Assembly: GCA_963846855.1 (NCBI GenBank)
Contig: CAWJXK010000008.1
Coordinates: forward strand, 806,001 to 870,000
Source of the DNA: CAIWHR01 sp963846855
Lineage (GTDB): Bacteria > Pseudomonadota > Gammaproteobacteria > Burkholderiales > Casimicrobiaceae
Direction: 5' to 3'
DNA: 64,000 nucleotides
Shown: piece after piece, positions 28,729-38,700 of the stretch
Numbering within the stretch: the first letter of the stretch is position 1
How the letters are laid out: the number at the start of each line of letters is the position of its first letter
Notes under the pieces: generated by a model
Seen by the model: the letters and a program-made list of their open reading frames with translations, nothing else
Database searches by the model: none
What the model was told of the DNA's origin: nothing
Translations under genes and position numbers: made by a program

Positions 28729-29530
28729 CTAGCGCGTTGAATCGGCGACTCCGGTCGGCGCGCCGTAGCGAAGATACAGCATCGCGGCGCGCAAGAGGTC
28801 GACTTCCTCCTGCGTGTCGAGGCGCGTCTGCAGCCCGCCCGGCTGCGGCGCCGCGGTGAGATCGAGTCCCGCCTGCTCGGCGAATCGCCGCGCGTAGTCG
28901 TGCCACCGGGCATCGTAGCGTCCCTGCGAGCGATGCAGCAGCGTGAGATCGAGCGGGACGGCGATGCGGGCGCCGGCGCCGCTCGCGCGCCACGTGAAAT
29001 CGAGATCGTAGAGATGGAAGCCGTCGTAGCGCTCCGCGTCGAAACGGTGAATTTCCCAGACGTGGCGGCGCACGGCGATGAAGACGCCGTCGAGCACGCG
29101 GATGCCATCACAGACCGGCCGCTGGAATCCGCTGGCCATCAACAGTGCCCCGCTCTTATTCGGGGGCGGCGCATGGAGGATGTGACCGTGTATGAAACGC
29201 TGTCCCGCATGACCCCATTTCGGGCCCGTCACCTTCGATGCGCCGGCGACGCCGACGCCGTCGAAATGGTCCAGGTGCGCCACGAGCCGCGGCGCGAAGT
29301 CTTCGGTGACGAGCTCAATGTCATCATGGGAAAACACGAGGATGTCGCCGGAGGCCCTTTCCGCCGCGCGGTTGTAGCCCTCCGCGAGCGAGCGCGCGTC
29401 GTGAATGCCGATCATCTCGAACGGATATCCGGCGAACCGCTGCTCGTAGCTCGCGCGAACCGTCGCGAAGCGCGCGGGGTCGATCGAGCAGACGAGCGCC
29501 GAGATGCGCGGCCTGCGCTCGGGGCGCGGG
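28729..29530 (-). CDS. Glycosyltransferase domain, probably the 3' part of the upstream TPR/OGT gene
   Basis: About 265 residues of a GT2-like glycosyltransferase (glycosyltransferase-like family related to PF13712). The segment begins ISALVCSIDPARFATVRASY and carries the acidic motif ILVFSHDDIELV, the likely nucleotide-sugar/metal site. It continues with GVGVAGASKVTGPKWGHAG and YDGFHLYDLDFTWRA. No convincing start codon or ribosome-binding site precedes the domain in its own frame. It becomes continuous with the upstream TPR/OGT protein if one base is removed from the G run at 29521-29524 (CCCC in the coding strand). I therefore regard it as the C-terminal domain of a single large glycosyltransferase, or a separate gene if the shift is real. 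Confidence 0.7.
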
Positions 29531-31588
29531 CGGCGGCGGAAACATTTGCGCGACGAGTCCCGGCCGACGGCGCGCCCATGCGAGCAGCGTTCGCAGGTAG
29601 GCGCGCTGCGCCGCGTGCCATTCCGGCTGTTCATCGACGAGCGCGCAGGCTGGCGCCAAGGCTCGCTCGAACGTGCCTTCCGCAAGCATCGCCTCGACCG
29701 CGGCGAGCTCCGCATCGACGGCGATGCGCCGCAGCGCCTGCCGCTGTGCGACGGAGGCCGGCGCCGCCGAATCGGCGCGCGGCGCGGCCTTGCGCCTGCA
29801 CCAGATGCGCCACGTGTCGCGCAGCGCCTCTTCCAGCGCGCGCGTGAACCGGGCGACGTCGCACAGCGCGCTTTGCTGCACCCGCGCCGGCAATGCGGCG
29901 CGCAGAGCGGCCAGCGCGACCTGCGCATCGTGCGAGGCGAGCGTACGCGCGACGATCGCCGTGTAGTCGTGGCGGCCCGACGCGATCCATCCGGTCAGGT
30001 GGACCGCCGTCAGGATGGACGCCGTCGAGCGCGACGCGGACGTCTGGCCGGGCAGCGTGACCACCGGAACGCCCTGCCAGAGCGACTCGAGCGTCGTCGT
30101 CGCCCCGGAGAACGGCAGCGGATCGAGCGCGACGTCCACCCGCGCGATGAGCCGGCGCACGTCGTCCGCCGACATCCGCCCGGTCGTCTCGACGCGGTCG
30201 GCGGCGCCGGTGCGGGCGAAGGCGCCCATCACGCGCTGCCGTGCGCTGCCGGGGGCGAGCCCGGCGATGACGAGACGCGCCTGCGGCACGGCGGCCAGCA
30301 GATCCGCCCACAGACTGAGCGTCGCATCGGTGAGCTTCGCGGCATTGTTGAACGAGCCGAGCGTCGGATGGCCCGCCGCAAGTACGGGCAGCGGCGACGG
30401 CACCGTCAGCGGCGACGGCGGGTTCCAGCACCATTGCGCGTCGGGAAGCCGGATCAGCGTTTCGCTGTGCAGTGCCTCGCTCATGCCCGGAGGATCGGCC
30501 ACGGCGTCGGTCAGGCGGTAGTCGACGCCCTCGAGACCCGTCGTGTTGAGGTAGTCGAGCCAGGTGATCTGCACCGGCGCGGGCTTCGCGCCGAACACCG
30601 CGAGCCGGTTGTGTCCGGTGTGGCCGGCGATGTCGATGAGGATGTCGATGCGGTCCTCGCGGATCCCTTGCGCGACGAGATCGTCGTTCACGCCGCGCAT
30701 CACGCGTGCGGTCACCGCGCCCAGACGCGCCAGCGATTCCGGCGGCTGCGGATTGTTGAAGTAGGCGTATACGTCGAAATGCGCGCGATCGTGCGCTGCC
30801 ACCACCGGCTCGAGGAACGCCGGCAACGCCGTGTGGCAGTCGGGCGAGACGTACCCGATGCGCAGCTGCCGCTCGGGATCGGGCCGGTTCGAGGGCGGCA
30901 CATACGAGCACCGCCACGACCACTCGAAACGCGCGGCATACGCGCGGTGCAACGCGAATATGTCCTCCGGCGTGTGCCGCCGCGAAAGCTTGGTGAGCGC
31001 GAGCAGGTTCGAGAACGCGGGCCGGAAATCCGGCCGCAGGATGCGCGCCGCGGTATATGACGCGAACGCGTCGTCGAAGCGGCCCTGGTCCTTGTAGAGA
31101 TTGCCGAGATTGTTGTGGATCTCGGCGGCGTCGGGGATCGCCTTCCGCGCCGCTTCCAGCACCTCGACCGCGGTGTCGAGACTGCCGGTCTGCTGCAGGG
31201 CGTTCGCGAGATTCACGTGCGCGCCGAGCGAGCGGGCATCCTTTGCCAGCGCGCGGCGATACGCGGCGATCGCATCGTCCGTTTGCCCAAGATGAAGGCA
31301 CGCGGTGCCCAGGTTGGTCCACACGGCGGCATCGTCTGGGGCGTCGTCGGCGGCGCTTTGCAGAAGCGTCCGCGCCGTGCGCCATTCGCCGGTCTCGAGT
31401 GCGAAGGCGCCGAGCGTCGCGCGAATCGCCGCGACGCCCGGAAAGCGACGGCCCAATGCATCGAGCAGAGCGAGCGCGCGCGGGCGCGCTCCCGTCGTCC
31501 ACGCGGCGCCGGCCTCGGCGAGCGTCCTGGCGATCTCGGCGCGCTCGCTTTCGTTCGGCGCGGCGGCCGGCACGTTGGCGTTGCTCAT
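29324..31588 (-). CDS. TPR-repeat O-GlcNAc-transferase-like protein (SPINDLY/OGT type), frameshifted near its 3' end
   Basis: The frame codes for about 690 meaningful residues before a shift at 29521-29524, then a nonsense tail to the stop at 29324. The first 220 residues are tetratricopeptide repeats, such as AAVWTNLGTACLHLGQTDDA and AEIHNNLGNLYKDQGRFDDA. The OGT catalytic region follows: LRIGYVSPDCHTALPAFLEP, DILIDIAGHTGHNRLAVF and VQITWLDYLNTTGL. The UDP-binding end includes LGSFNNAAKLTDA and FSGATTTLESLWQGVPVVT. Relatives glycosylate proteins such as flagellins or adhesins. ATG 31588 lacks a strong ribosome-binding site. No flagellin or adhesin gene lies nearby. Confidence 0.82.
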   Translation of the reverse strand: MSNANVPAAAPNESERAEIARTLAEAGAAWTTGARPRALALLDALGRRFPGVAAIRATLGAFALETGEWRTARTLLQSAADDAPDDAAVWTNLGTACLHLGQTDDAIAAYRRALAKDARSLGAHVNLANALQQTGSLDTAVEVLEAARKAIPDAAEIHNNLGNLYKDQGRFDDAFASYTAARILRPDFRPAFSNLLALTKLSRRHTPEDIFALHRAYAARFEWSWRCSYVPPSNRPDPERQLRIGYVSPDCHTALPAFLEPVVAAHDRAHFDVYAYFNNPQPPESLARLGAVTARVMRGVNDDLVAQGIREDRIDILIDIAGHTGHNRLAVFGAKPAPVQITWLDYLNTTGLEGVDYRLTDAVADPPGMSEALHSETLIRLPDAQWCWNPPSPLTVPSPLPVLAAGHPTLGSFNNAAKLTDATLSLWADLLAAVPQARLVIAGLAPGSARQRVMGAFARTGAADRVETTGRMSADDVRRLIARVDVALDPLPFSGATTTLESLWQGVPVVTLPGQTSASRSTASILTAVHLTGWIASGRHDYTAIVARTLASHDAQVALAALRAALPARVQQSALCDVARFTRALEEALRDTWRIWCRRKAAPRADSAAPASVAQRQALRRIAVDAELAAVEAMLAEGTFERALAPACALVDEQPEWHAAQRAYLRTLLAWARRRPGLVAQMFPPPPAPRAQAAHLGARLLDRPRALRDGSRELRAAVRRISVRDDRHSRRALARGGLQPRGGKGLRRHPRVFP

Positions 31589-31743
31589 GGTGATCGGGCG
31601 TTGCGCCGCGGGCATCGGCGCGGGACTGCTCAGTCTACGATATCCCACGCAGCCGCAGGCGCCGTTTGATCGAGGACAAACAATTGGAATCGCATGAATG
31701 ACCGCGTGGCCCGCGTTTGTGGCAGCATTACGGCAAATCAAAC

Positions 31744-31770
31744 CACCGCCCGGACACGCGCCGGGCGGTG
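31744..31770 (+). promoter_or_regulatory. GC-rich hairpin in the pntAA leader
   Basis: A perfect 10-bp inverted repeat, CACCGCCCGG-acacgcg-CCGGGCGGTG (44-53 paired with 61-70 of the 31.7 kb block), ends 19 bases before the pntAA start codon. No T-run follows, so it is not a standard terminator. It lies in the 200-bp space between divergent genes (TPR/OGT to the left, pntAA to the right). It may be an operator or an RNA structure affecting pntAA translation; this is inference from position. Confidence 0.45.
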
Positions 31771-31789
31771 TCACACTGGGGAACCGGCC

Positions 31790-32914
31790 ATGCTGATCGG
31801 CATTCCACGCGAAACGCGCACGGGCGAGACGCGCGTCGCGGCGACGCCCGAAACCGTCAAGAAGCTCGCGGCCAGCGGCAAGCACGAGATCGTCGTCGAG
31901 GCGGGTGCCGGCACGGCATCCTCCATTCCCGACGACGCGTACGTCGCCGCCGGCGCGCGCACCGGCACCGCTGCCGAGGCGCTCGGCGCCGACATCGTCC
32001 TCAAGACGCGCGGCCCTGCGGAAGGAGAGCTCGCCGCGCTGAAGAAGGGCGCGCTCCTCGTCGGACTTCTCAATCCGTTCGACGCCGCCGCGGTGGAGCG
32101 CTACGCGCGCGCCGGCGTCACCGGCTTCGCGCTCGAGTGGCTGCCCCGGATCACGCGGGCACAGGCGATGGACGTGCTGTCGTCGCAGGCCAACATCGCC
32201 GGCTACAAGGCGGTCATCCTCGCCGCCGCCGAATACGGCCGCTTCATGCCGATGCTGATGACGGCTGCGGGCACCGTGAAGGCGGCGCGGGTGCTCGTGA
32301 TGGGCGTGGGCGTGGCCGGACTGCAGGCGATCGCGACGGCCAAGCGTCTCGGCGCCGTGATCGAGGCGTCCGACGTGCGACCGTCGGTCAAGGATCAGGT
32401 CGAGTCGCTCGGCGCCAAGTGGATGGACGTCCCATACGCGAACGACGAGGAGCGCAAGATCGCCGAGGGTGTAGGCGGCTACGCGCGTCCGATGCCGCCG
32501 GAATGGATGGCGCGCCAGGCCGACATCGTGCACGAGCGCTGCAAGCAGATGGACATCGTGATCACGACGGCGCTGATTCCCGGGCGACCGGCGCCCAAGC
32601 TCGTCAAGGCGGCGACGGTGGCGGCGATGAAGCCGGGCTCGATCCTCGTCGACCTCGCGATCGAGCAGGGCGGCAACGTCGAGGGCGCCGAGCTCGACAA
32701 GGTCGTGATGAAGAACGGCGTGAAGATCATCGGCATCCCGAATCTCGCAGCGACCGTCGCGGCGGATGCGAGCGCGCTGTACGCCCGCAACGTCCTCAAT
32801 TTCCTGACGCTCTCGCTCAACCCGAAGACCGGCGAGTTCGCCGTGCCGAAGGACGACGAGATCATCAAGGCGACGCTGATCTGCGAGAACGGCTCTGTCG
32901 TGCCGCGCGGATGA
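31790..32914 (+). CDS. pntAA: NAD(P) transhydrogenase subunit alpha, part 1 (NAD-binding domain I)
   Basis: A 374-residue cytosolic subunit of the proton-translocating transhydrogenase, which moves hydride between NADH and NADP+ using the proton gradient. It starts MLIGIPRETRTGETRVA, the hallmark of the alanine dehydrogenase/PntA fold. The NAD-binding motif is VLVMGVGVAGLQAIATAKR near residue 170, followed by EASDVRPSVKDQVESLGA. It lacks the membrane helices found in the fused E. coli PntA, so this is the split-alpha version. GGGGA lies eight bases before ATG 31790, after a GC hairpin. An upstream in-frame ATG at 31694 is less likely. Confidence 0.95.
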   Translation: MLIGIPRETRTGETRVAATPETVKKLAASGKHEIVVEAGAGTASSIPDDAYVAAGARTGTAAEALGADIVLKTRGPAEGELAALKKGALLVGLLNPFDAAAVERYARAGVTGFALEWLPRITRAQAMDVLSSQANIAGYKAVILAAAEYGRFMPMLMTAAGTVKAARVLVMGVGVAGLQAIATAKRLGAVIEASDVRPSVKDQVESLGAKWMDVPYANDEERKIAEGVGGYARPMPPEWMARQADIVHERCKQMDIVITTALIPGRPAPKLVKAATVAAMKPGSILVDLAIEQGGNVEGAELDKVVMKNGVKIIGIPNLAATVAADASALYARNVLNFLTLSLNPKTGEFAVPKDDEIIKATLICENGSVVPRG

Positions 32915-33153
32915 TGGACATGCGCGACGTTGCGGCGAACGAAGGCAAGATCGGTTTGGCAGGAAGGCCCCCTGCGAGCGTTGCCGTAACCGTGGCACGG
33001 CACGGGGGAGACATCACGACGCGCAGTCGACTTGACCGGCGTCCGCGCGTGAATCCATGCAGTGCTGGCGCGGACGTCCGCGTCCAAGTCGGCTGCGCAT
33101 CGGGCCACGGACAGTTGCAAAACTGAGTACGCAGGATTCGAACCGGAGCAACC

Positions 33154-33471
33154 ATGGTTGACCCAATTGTCTTCTACCTGATCATTTTCGTCCTCGCGAT
33201 CGTCGTGGGCTATCACGTCGTCTGGAGCGTCACGCCGGCGCTGCACACGCCGCTGATGAGCGTCACGAACGCGATTTCCGGCATCATCCTCGTCGGCGCG
33301 ATGCTCGCGGCCGGCCTCGAGTGGGCGAATTTCGACTGGGGCGGCTGGGTCGGCTTCGCCGCCGTTGCGCTCGCGTCGGTCAACGTGTTCGGCGGCTTCC
33401 TCGTGACGCAGCGGATGCTCGAGATGTTTCGCAAGAAGGAGCCGAAGGCGCCCGCTCCCGAGAAGCACTGA
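33154..33471 (+). CDS. pntAB: NAD(P) transhydrogenase subunit alpha, part 2 (membrane helices)
   Basis: A 105-residue membrane protein holding the helices that are fused to domain I in E. coli PntA. It begins MVDPIVFYLIIFVLAIVVGY, continues TPLMSVTNAISGIILVGAML and ends with GGFLVTQRMLEMFRKKEPK. The spacing to pntAA is 239 bases, unusually long for this operon, while pntB follows after 24 bases. No gene was found in the 239-bp gap. Together with PntB it forms the proton channel. Confidence 0.95.
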   Translation: MVDPIVFYLIIFVLAIVVGYHVVWSVTPALHTPLMSVTNAISGIILVGAMLAAGLEWANFDWGGWVGFAAVALASVNVFGGFLVTQRMLEMFRKKEPKAPAPEKH

Positions 33472-33495
33472 CGGCGGCCACCGGGAGAATCCTTC

Positions 33496-34881
33496 ATGAC
33501 CGCCAATCAAGTCGCCCTCTGGTACCTGGTCGCTTCGATCTCGTTCATCCTCGCGCTCAAGGGCCTGTCGCATCCGTCGACGGCCCGGCGCGGCAACGTG
33601 TTCGGCATGGTCGGCATGGCGATCGCCGTCGTCGTGACGCTGGCGCTCGTCTATTCGACCACCAAGAATGTCACGATGATCGTCGCGGGCATTGCCATCG
33701 GCGCCGCCGTCGGCACCGTGATCGCCCGACGCGTGCAGATGACGCAGATGCCCGAGCTCGTCGCCGCGTTCCACTCGCTGGTCGGCATGGCCGCGGTGCT
33801 GATCGCGGTGTCCGCCGTGCACAACCCGCAGTCGTTCGGGCTGCCCGCCGCGATCCCGACCGGGAACAAGCTCGAGCTCTTCATCGGCACGTTCATCGGC
33901 GCGATCACGTTCTCCGGCTCGGTGATCGCGTTCGCCAAGCTGTCGGGGCGGATGTCCGGAGCGCCGATCGTGTTCAAGGGCCAGCACCTGCTCAATCTCG
34001 CCATCGGAATCGCGATGGTCGGCTTCGGCATCGCGTTCTTCATGGGCGGCGGCTGGCTGCCCTTTGCCGTGATGTCGGCGCTCGCGTTCCTGCTGGGCGT
34101 GCTGATCATCATCCCGATCGGCGGCGCCGACATGCCGGTCGTGATCTCGATGCTGAACAGCTACTCGGGCTGGGCGGCGGCCGGCATCGGCTTCTCGCTC
34201 AACAATCCGATGCTGATCATCGCCGGCTCGCTGGTCGGGTCCTCGGGCGCGATCCTGTCGTACATCATGTGCAAGGCAATGAACCGCAGCTTCTTCAGCG
34301 TGATCCTGGGCGGCTTCGGCGCGGCCGAGGGCGCGGCGGCGGCCGACGCGTCGCAGAAGACCGTCAAATCGGGCAGCGCCGACGACGCGGCGTTCATCAT
34401 GGGCAACGCCGAGACCGTGATCATCGTTCCCGGCTACGGCCTCGCGGTCGCGCGGGCGCAGCACGCGGTCAAGGAAATGGCGGCGAAGCTTCGTGAAAAG
34501 GGCGTCACCGTGAAATACGCGATCCACCCGGTGGCCGGCCGGATGCCGGGGCACATGAACGTGTTGCTGGCGGAGGCGGAAGTCCCGTACGACCAGGTGT
34601 TCGAGATGGAGGACATCAACGGCGAGTTCGGCACCGCGGACGTCGCGCTCATCCTCGGCGCCAACGACGTCGTCAACCCGCTTGCCGAGCAGAAGGGCAG
34701 CGCGATCTACGGGATGCCGATTCTCGAGGCGTACAAGGCGAAGACCGTCATCGTCAACAAGCGCTCGATGGCGTCGGGCTACGCCGGTCTCGACAATCCG
34801 CTCTTCTACATGGACAAGACGATGATGGTCTTCGGCGACGCGAAGAAGGTCGTCGAGGATCTGGTCAAGGCGATCGAGTAG
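33496..34881 (+). CDS. pntB: NAD(P) transhydrogenase subunit beta
   Basis: A 461-residue subunit with eight or nine transmembrane helices in the first 270 residues and a cytosolic NADP-binding domain III at the C-terminus. Domain III shows IIVPGYGLAVARAQHAVKEM, VAGRMPGHMNVLLAEAEVPY and ILGANDVVNPLAEQ, the NADP-binding loops. The membrane part contains GALIGAITFSGSVIA-like sequence near residue 135. Length and domain order match the family. The three pnt genes run in one direction and are likely one transcript. Confidence 0.96.
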   Translation: MTANQVALWYLVASISFILALKGLSHPSTARRGNVFGMVGMAIAVVVTLALVYSTTKNVTMIVAGIAIGAAVGTVIARRVQMTQMPELVAAFHSLVGMAAVLIAVSAVHNPQSFGLPAAIPTGNKLELFIGTFIGAITFSGSVIAFAKLSGRMSGAPIVFKGQHLLNLAIGIAMVGFGIAFFMGGGWLPFAVMSALAFLLGVLIIIPIGGADMPVVISMLNSYSGWAAAGIGFSLNNPMLIIAGSLVGSSGAILSYIMCKAMNRSFFSVILGGFGAAEGAAAADASQKTVKSGSADDAAFIMGNAETVIIVPGYGLAVARAQHAVKEMAAKLREKGVTVKYAIHPVAGRMPGHMNVLLAEAEVPYDQVFEMEDINGEFGTADVALILGANDVVNPLAEQKGSAIYGMPILEAYKAKTVIVNKRSMASGYAGLDNPLFYMDKTMMVFGDAKKVVEDLVKAIE

Positions 34882-34908
34882 TCGACCCTGTCCCGAGGGG
34901 GATGCCCG

Positions 34909-35700
34909 ATGAATCGGAACCGCGAGCCGCGCGCATCCGCCCTGCTGCGAAAGTCGCTGCTGGCGATACTCGTCGTCGCCGCTGGATGGTCGGGCGCGGC
35001 GGTCGCGGAGACGATCGCCATCCTGTCCCTTGTCGGCGACCACCTCACGATCGTCACCCCGGGGGCGCAGACAGGCAGTCATCTGGACCAGAATCAGTAC
35101 CAGGTGGTGCCGCTCGCCGATACGGGGTTCGACGATTTCGCGGTTCGTGTCGCCCACGACGCGATCACCGACGCCCGGCCTGAGGCTTCGCTCGCCCCGT
35201 TTCGCGCCCGCGACCCGGCGTTGTACGCGCTTCGCGACTCGTGGCTGGACGCCGATTCGGTCAATGTCCGCGCATTGATTGCGCTGGTCGCGGAAAATCT
35301 GCCGAACGAATCGGACGCCCGGCTGCTGCTGATCGCGCCGTACAAGGGCACGCTCGAACTCAAGTCCGACGGGGCCTATCGCGGCAGCGGAAAGGTCGCA
35401 GGGCTGGGTTTCTATCTCGATAGCGCCACGCGCATGACCCGCACCGATACGCTCGAATCGGGGATCGGATTCCTGGGAGTGTTCGCGAATTTCCAGCTGC
35501 TCCTCATCAACCTGAAGAGCAACACCGTCGAGGCGCACGAGCGCATCGTGGTCGGAACGACGTTTCCGGCTGCGACGACGCCGAATCGAACGCCCTGGAA
35601 TGTGCTCAGCGCCACCCGGAAGAGCGAAGAACTCGCCCTCCTGATGAAGCGGGAAATCGAGCGCGTGTTGCCGCTCATGCTGAGCCCGAACCAGACGTAG
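34909..35700 (+). CDS. Uncharacterised secreted protein
   Basis: I do not recognise this 263-residue protein. It has an N-terminal signal peptide (basic start, hydrophobic LLAILVVAAGWSGAAVA, likely cleavage after AVA) and no later transmembrane helix, so it is probably periplasmic. Recognisable stretches are AILSLVGDHLTIVTPG, ARLLLIAPYKGTLELKSDGA and VAGLGFYLDSATRMTRTDT. The mature part is mixed alpha/beta in appearance with no cysteine pairs or metal motif. GAGGGGG precedes ATG 34909. It lies 28 bases after pntB and about 90 before a CPBP protease gene, and could share the pnt transcript. A structure search would be the best route to a function. Confidence 0.6.
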   Translation: MNRNREPRASALLRKSLLAILVVAAGWSGAAVAETIAILSLVGDHLTIVTPGAQTGSHLDQNQYQVVPLADTGFDDFAVRVAHDAITDARPEASLAPFRARDPALYALRDSWLDADSVNVRALIALVAENLPNESDARLLLIAPYKGTLELKSDGAYRGSGKVAGLGFYLDSATRMTRTDTLESGIGFLGVFANFQLLLINLKSNTVEAHERIVVGTTFPAATTPNRTPWNVLSATRKSEELALLMKREIERVLPLMLSPNQT

Positions 35701-35792
35701 GCCCGACCGCCGCGAATTGCCGGCCATTCGCGGCACCGGCTGCGTGCGACCGGCTGCGATTGCCCGGCGCGGGTTGTGATACAACGTCCACG

Positions 35793-38700
35793 ATGCCGAC
35801 GGAGAGCCTAGCCCGCAAGCCCGCGTTCTGGATCGTCTACGCGCTCGTCGCGTGCGCGTCGGCCCTGGTCGCGTGGCGGCTCTTCCCGCTCGCGATTCCG
35901 ATCGTCAATCTCGAGATCACGATGGATCGCGCCGGCGCCCTCGAGCGCGCCGAGGCGATCGCGGCCGAGCGGGCGCTGGCCCCCGCGGACGCCCGCAGCG
36001 CGGCGCAGTTCGCGCAGGACCCGTCGACACAGAATTACGTCGAGCTCGAAGGCGGCGGCAAGGACGCCTTCGCGAAGCTCGTCGCGGGCAGCGTCTATTC
36101 GCCGTACTGGTGGGAGGTGCGCCTTTTCCGCCCGGGCGAGGTGAGCGAGGCGACGGTCCGCTTCCGCCCCGACGGCACGCCGTACGGCTTCGCGAAGCAT
36201 CTCGCCGAAACGTTCGTGCCCGCCGATCCCGCCGGACTCGCGCTGTCTGTCGAGGCGGCGCAGCAGATCGCCGAAACAGGCGCGCGCGCCGACTGGGGCG
36301 TGGATTTCGCGCCGTACCGCCTCCTCGAGAAGACGCAGCAGACGCGCACCACGGGCCGCGTCGATCATACGTTCGTCTACGAGCGCAGCGACGAACGGAT
36401 CGCCGAGGCGCGCTTCCGGATGCGGCTCGTCGTCTCCGGCAACGAGCTCACCGCGCTGCGCTATTTCGTGCACGTCCCGGAATCGTTCGACCGGCGCTAT
36501 CAGGAGCTTCGCTCCGCGAACAACACGATCGCCGGCGCCGCGAGCGTCGCCGCGGGCGTCCTGTACGGACTGGGCGGCTGCGTGTTCGGCGTGCTGTGGC
36601 TTGCCCGCAGACATTGGCTGCTGTGGCGGCCGGCGCGCAATGCCGGCTTCGCGGTCGGCAGCCTGCTGGGCCTCATGGTGCTCGCTTCCGCGCCGGCTGC
36701 CTGGTTCAGCTTCGATACCGCGCAGTCGGTCGAGACGTTCTGGCTGCGCGAGGTCGGCGGCGCGCTGGCGATGATGTTTCTCGGCGGCCTCGCGCTGGGC
36801 CTCGTCTTCATGGCGGCGGAGAGCCTCACGCGATTCGCGTTTCCGGATCATCCGCAACTCTGGCGCGTCTGGTCGGCGCGGGCCGCGCCGACCCGGTCGA
36901 TGCTGGGCCGCACGCTCGGCGGCTACCTCTTCGTGCCGATCGAGCTCGCGCTCATCGCCGGCTTCTACTACGTGACCAATCGCTGGGCCGGCTGGTGGCA
37001 GCCTTCGGAAATCCTCACCGATCCCAACATCCTCGGCAGCTACGTTCCCGGATTGACGCCGATCGCGCAGGCGCTGCAGGCGGGCTTCATGGAGGAATGC
37101 CTGTTCCGCGCGGTCCCCATCTCGCTCGCGGCGATCGTCGGCGCGCGGTACGGCCGGCGCGGGCTTGCGATCGGCATCGCCGTCGTCCTCCAGGCGCTGG
37201 TGTTCGGCGCCGCGCATGCGAACTACCCGGGCTTCCCGTCGTATTCGCGGTTGATCGAGCTCATCGTCCCGGCGATGCTGTGGGCGCTCATCTTCCTGCG
37301 CTTCGGGCTGGTGCCGACGATCCTGCTGCATGGGCTGTTCGATCTCGTGCTGATGTCGATTCCGGTGTTCCTCGTCGACGCGCCCGGGGCGGGCCTGCAG
37401 CGCGCGCTCGTGATCGTCGCCGGGCTCGCGCCGCTCGCCGTCGTCCTCGTGCGGGGCGTTCGCGCCGGCGGCTTCGCGGAGCTGGCGCCCGAATTCCGCA
37501 ACGGCGCCTGGAAGCCGCGGGAACGGGTCGAGGTCGCTGCGCCGCTGCTGCTGCCGCAAGAGGTGCCCGAAGCGGGATGGGTGCGCCGGTTCCAGCGCGC
37601 GCTTCCCGCGCTCGGCTTGGCCGGCCTCGCGGTCTGGATCGCCGCCACGCCCTTCGGCATCGATACGCCCCCGCTGGCGATCGATCGCGGCGCGGCGATG
37701 GCGGTGGCCGACGCGGCGCTTGCCGAGCGCGGCGTGACGCTCGGTCCGGAATGGCAACGCATGGCGACGACGCGGATGATGCGCGAGGAGCCGCTGCTCT
37801 GGCAGACGCACAAATACGTGTGGCGCGAAGCCGGGCCCGACGCCTACGCGAAGCTCATCGGCAAGACGCTCGCGCCGCCGCTCTGGGACGTCCGTTACGC
37901 GAAGTTCAGCGGCGACGTCAGCGAGCGCGCGGAGGAATGGCGCGTGACAGTCGACGGCACGGGCGGCGTGCGCCAGGTGCGGCATCGGCTGCCCGAGGCG
38001 CGCGCGGGCGCTTCGCTCACGCGCGAAGCTGCGCTGGCGCTCGCACAGCGCACGCTCGCCGAGCGGATGTCGCTCGACCCGGCGGCGATGAAGCTCGTCG
38101 GCGCCGACGAGAAGGCGCAGCCGGCGCGCCTCGACTGGTCGTTCACGTTCGCCGATCCCCGCGTCGACGTCGGCAAGGGCGCGGAGGCGCGCGCCACCGT
38201 CGCCCTCGGCGGAGACGAGGTCGCGAGCTACGGGCGGTTCGTCGAGATACCGGAGGTCTGGCAGCGTTCCGAGCGCGAGCGCGACGGCCGGCTTTCGTTC
38301 GTCAGGATGTCGATCTCGGCGCTCGTGGCGCTCGCCGCGCTGGCGGCGCTCGTCATGGCGATGGTCAACTGGACGCGCCACCACTGCGACCGGCGCGCGC
38401 TGATCGGCGTCGCGATCATCGCTTTCGTCCTGATGGCGGTGAGCTACGTCAACTCGTGGCCTTCGCTCGCGATGGCGCTCGACACAGCGGAGCCCGTCGC
38501 GTCGCAGATCGGATTGAGCGCGGCCGCCATGCTGCTCGGCGCCGCGATCGCGGCGCTTCTCTTCGGCCTCCTCGCGGGCGTCGGCGCATGGGCGGCGCAG
38601 CGCCAGCCCCGCCACGTCTTCGCCGGCCGCTTCCCGGCATGGTCGCTGGGAATCGCGGCGGCGCTCGTCGCGGCGGGCGTCGGCGCGGCGCTCGGCAGCC

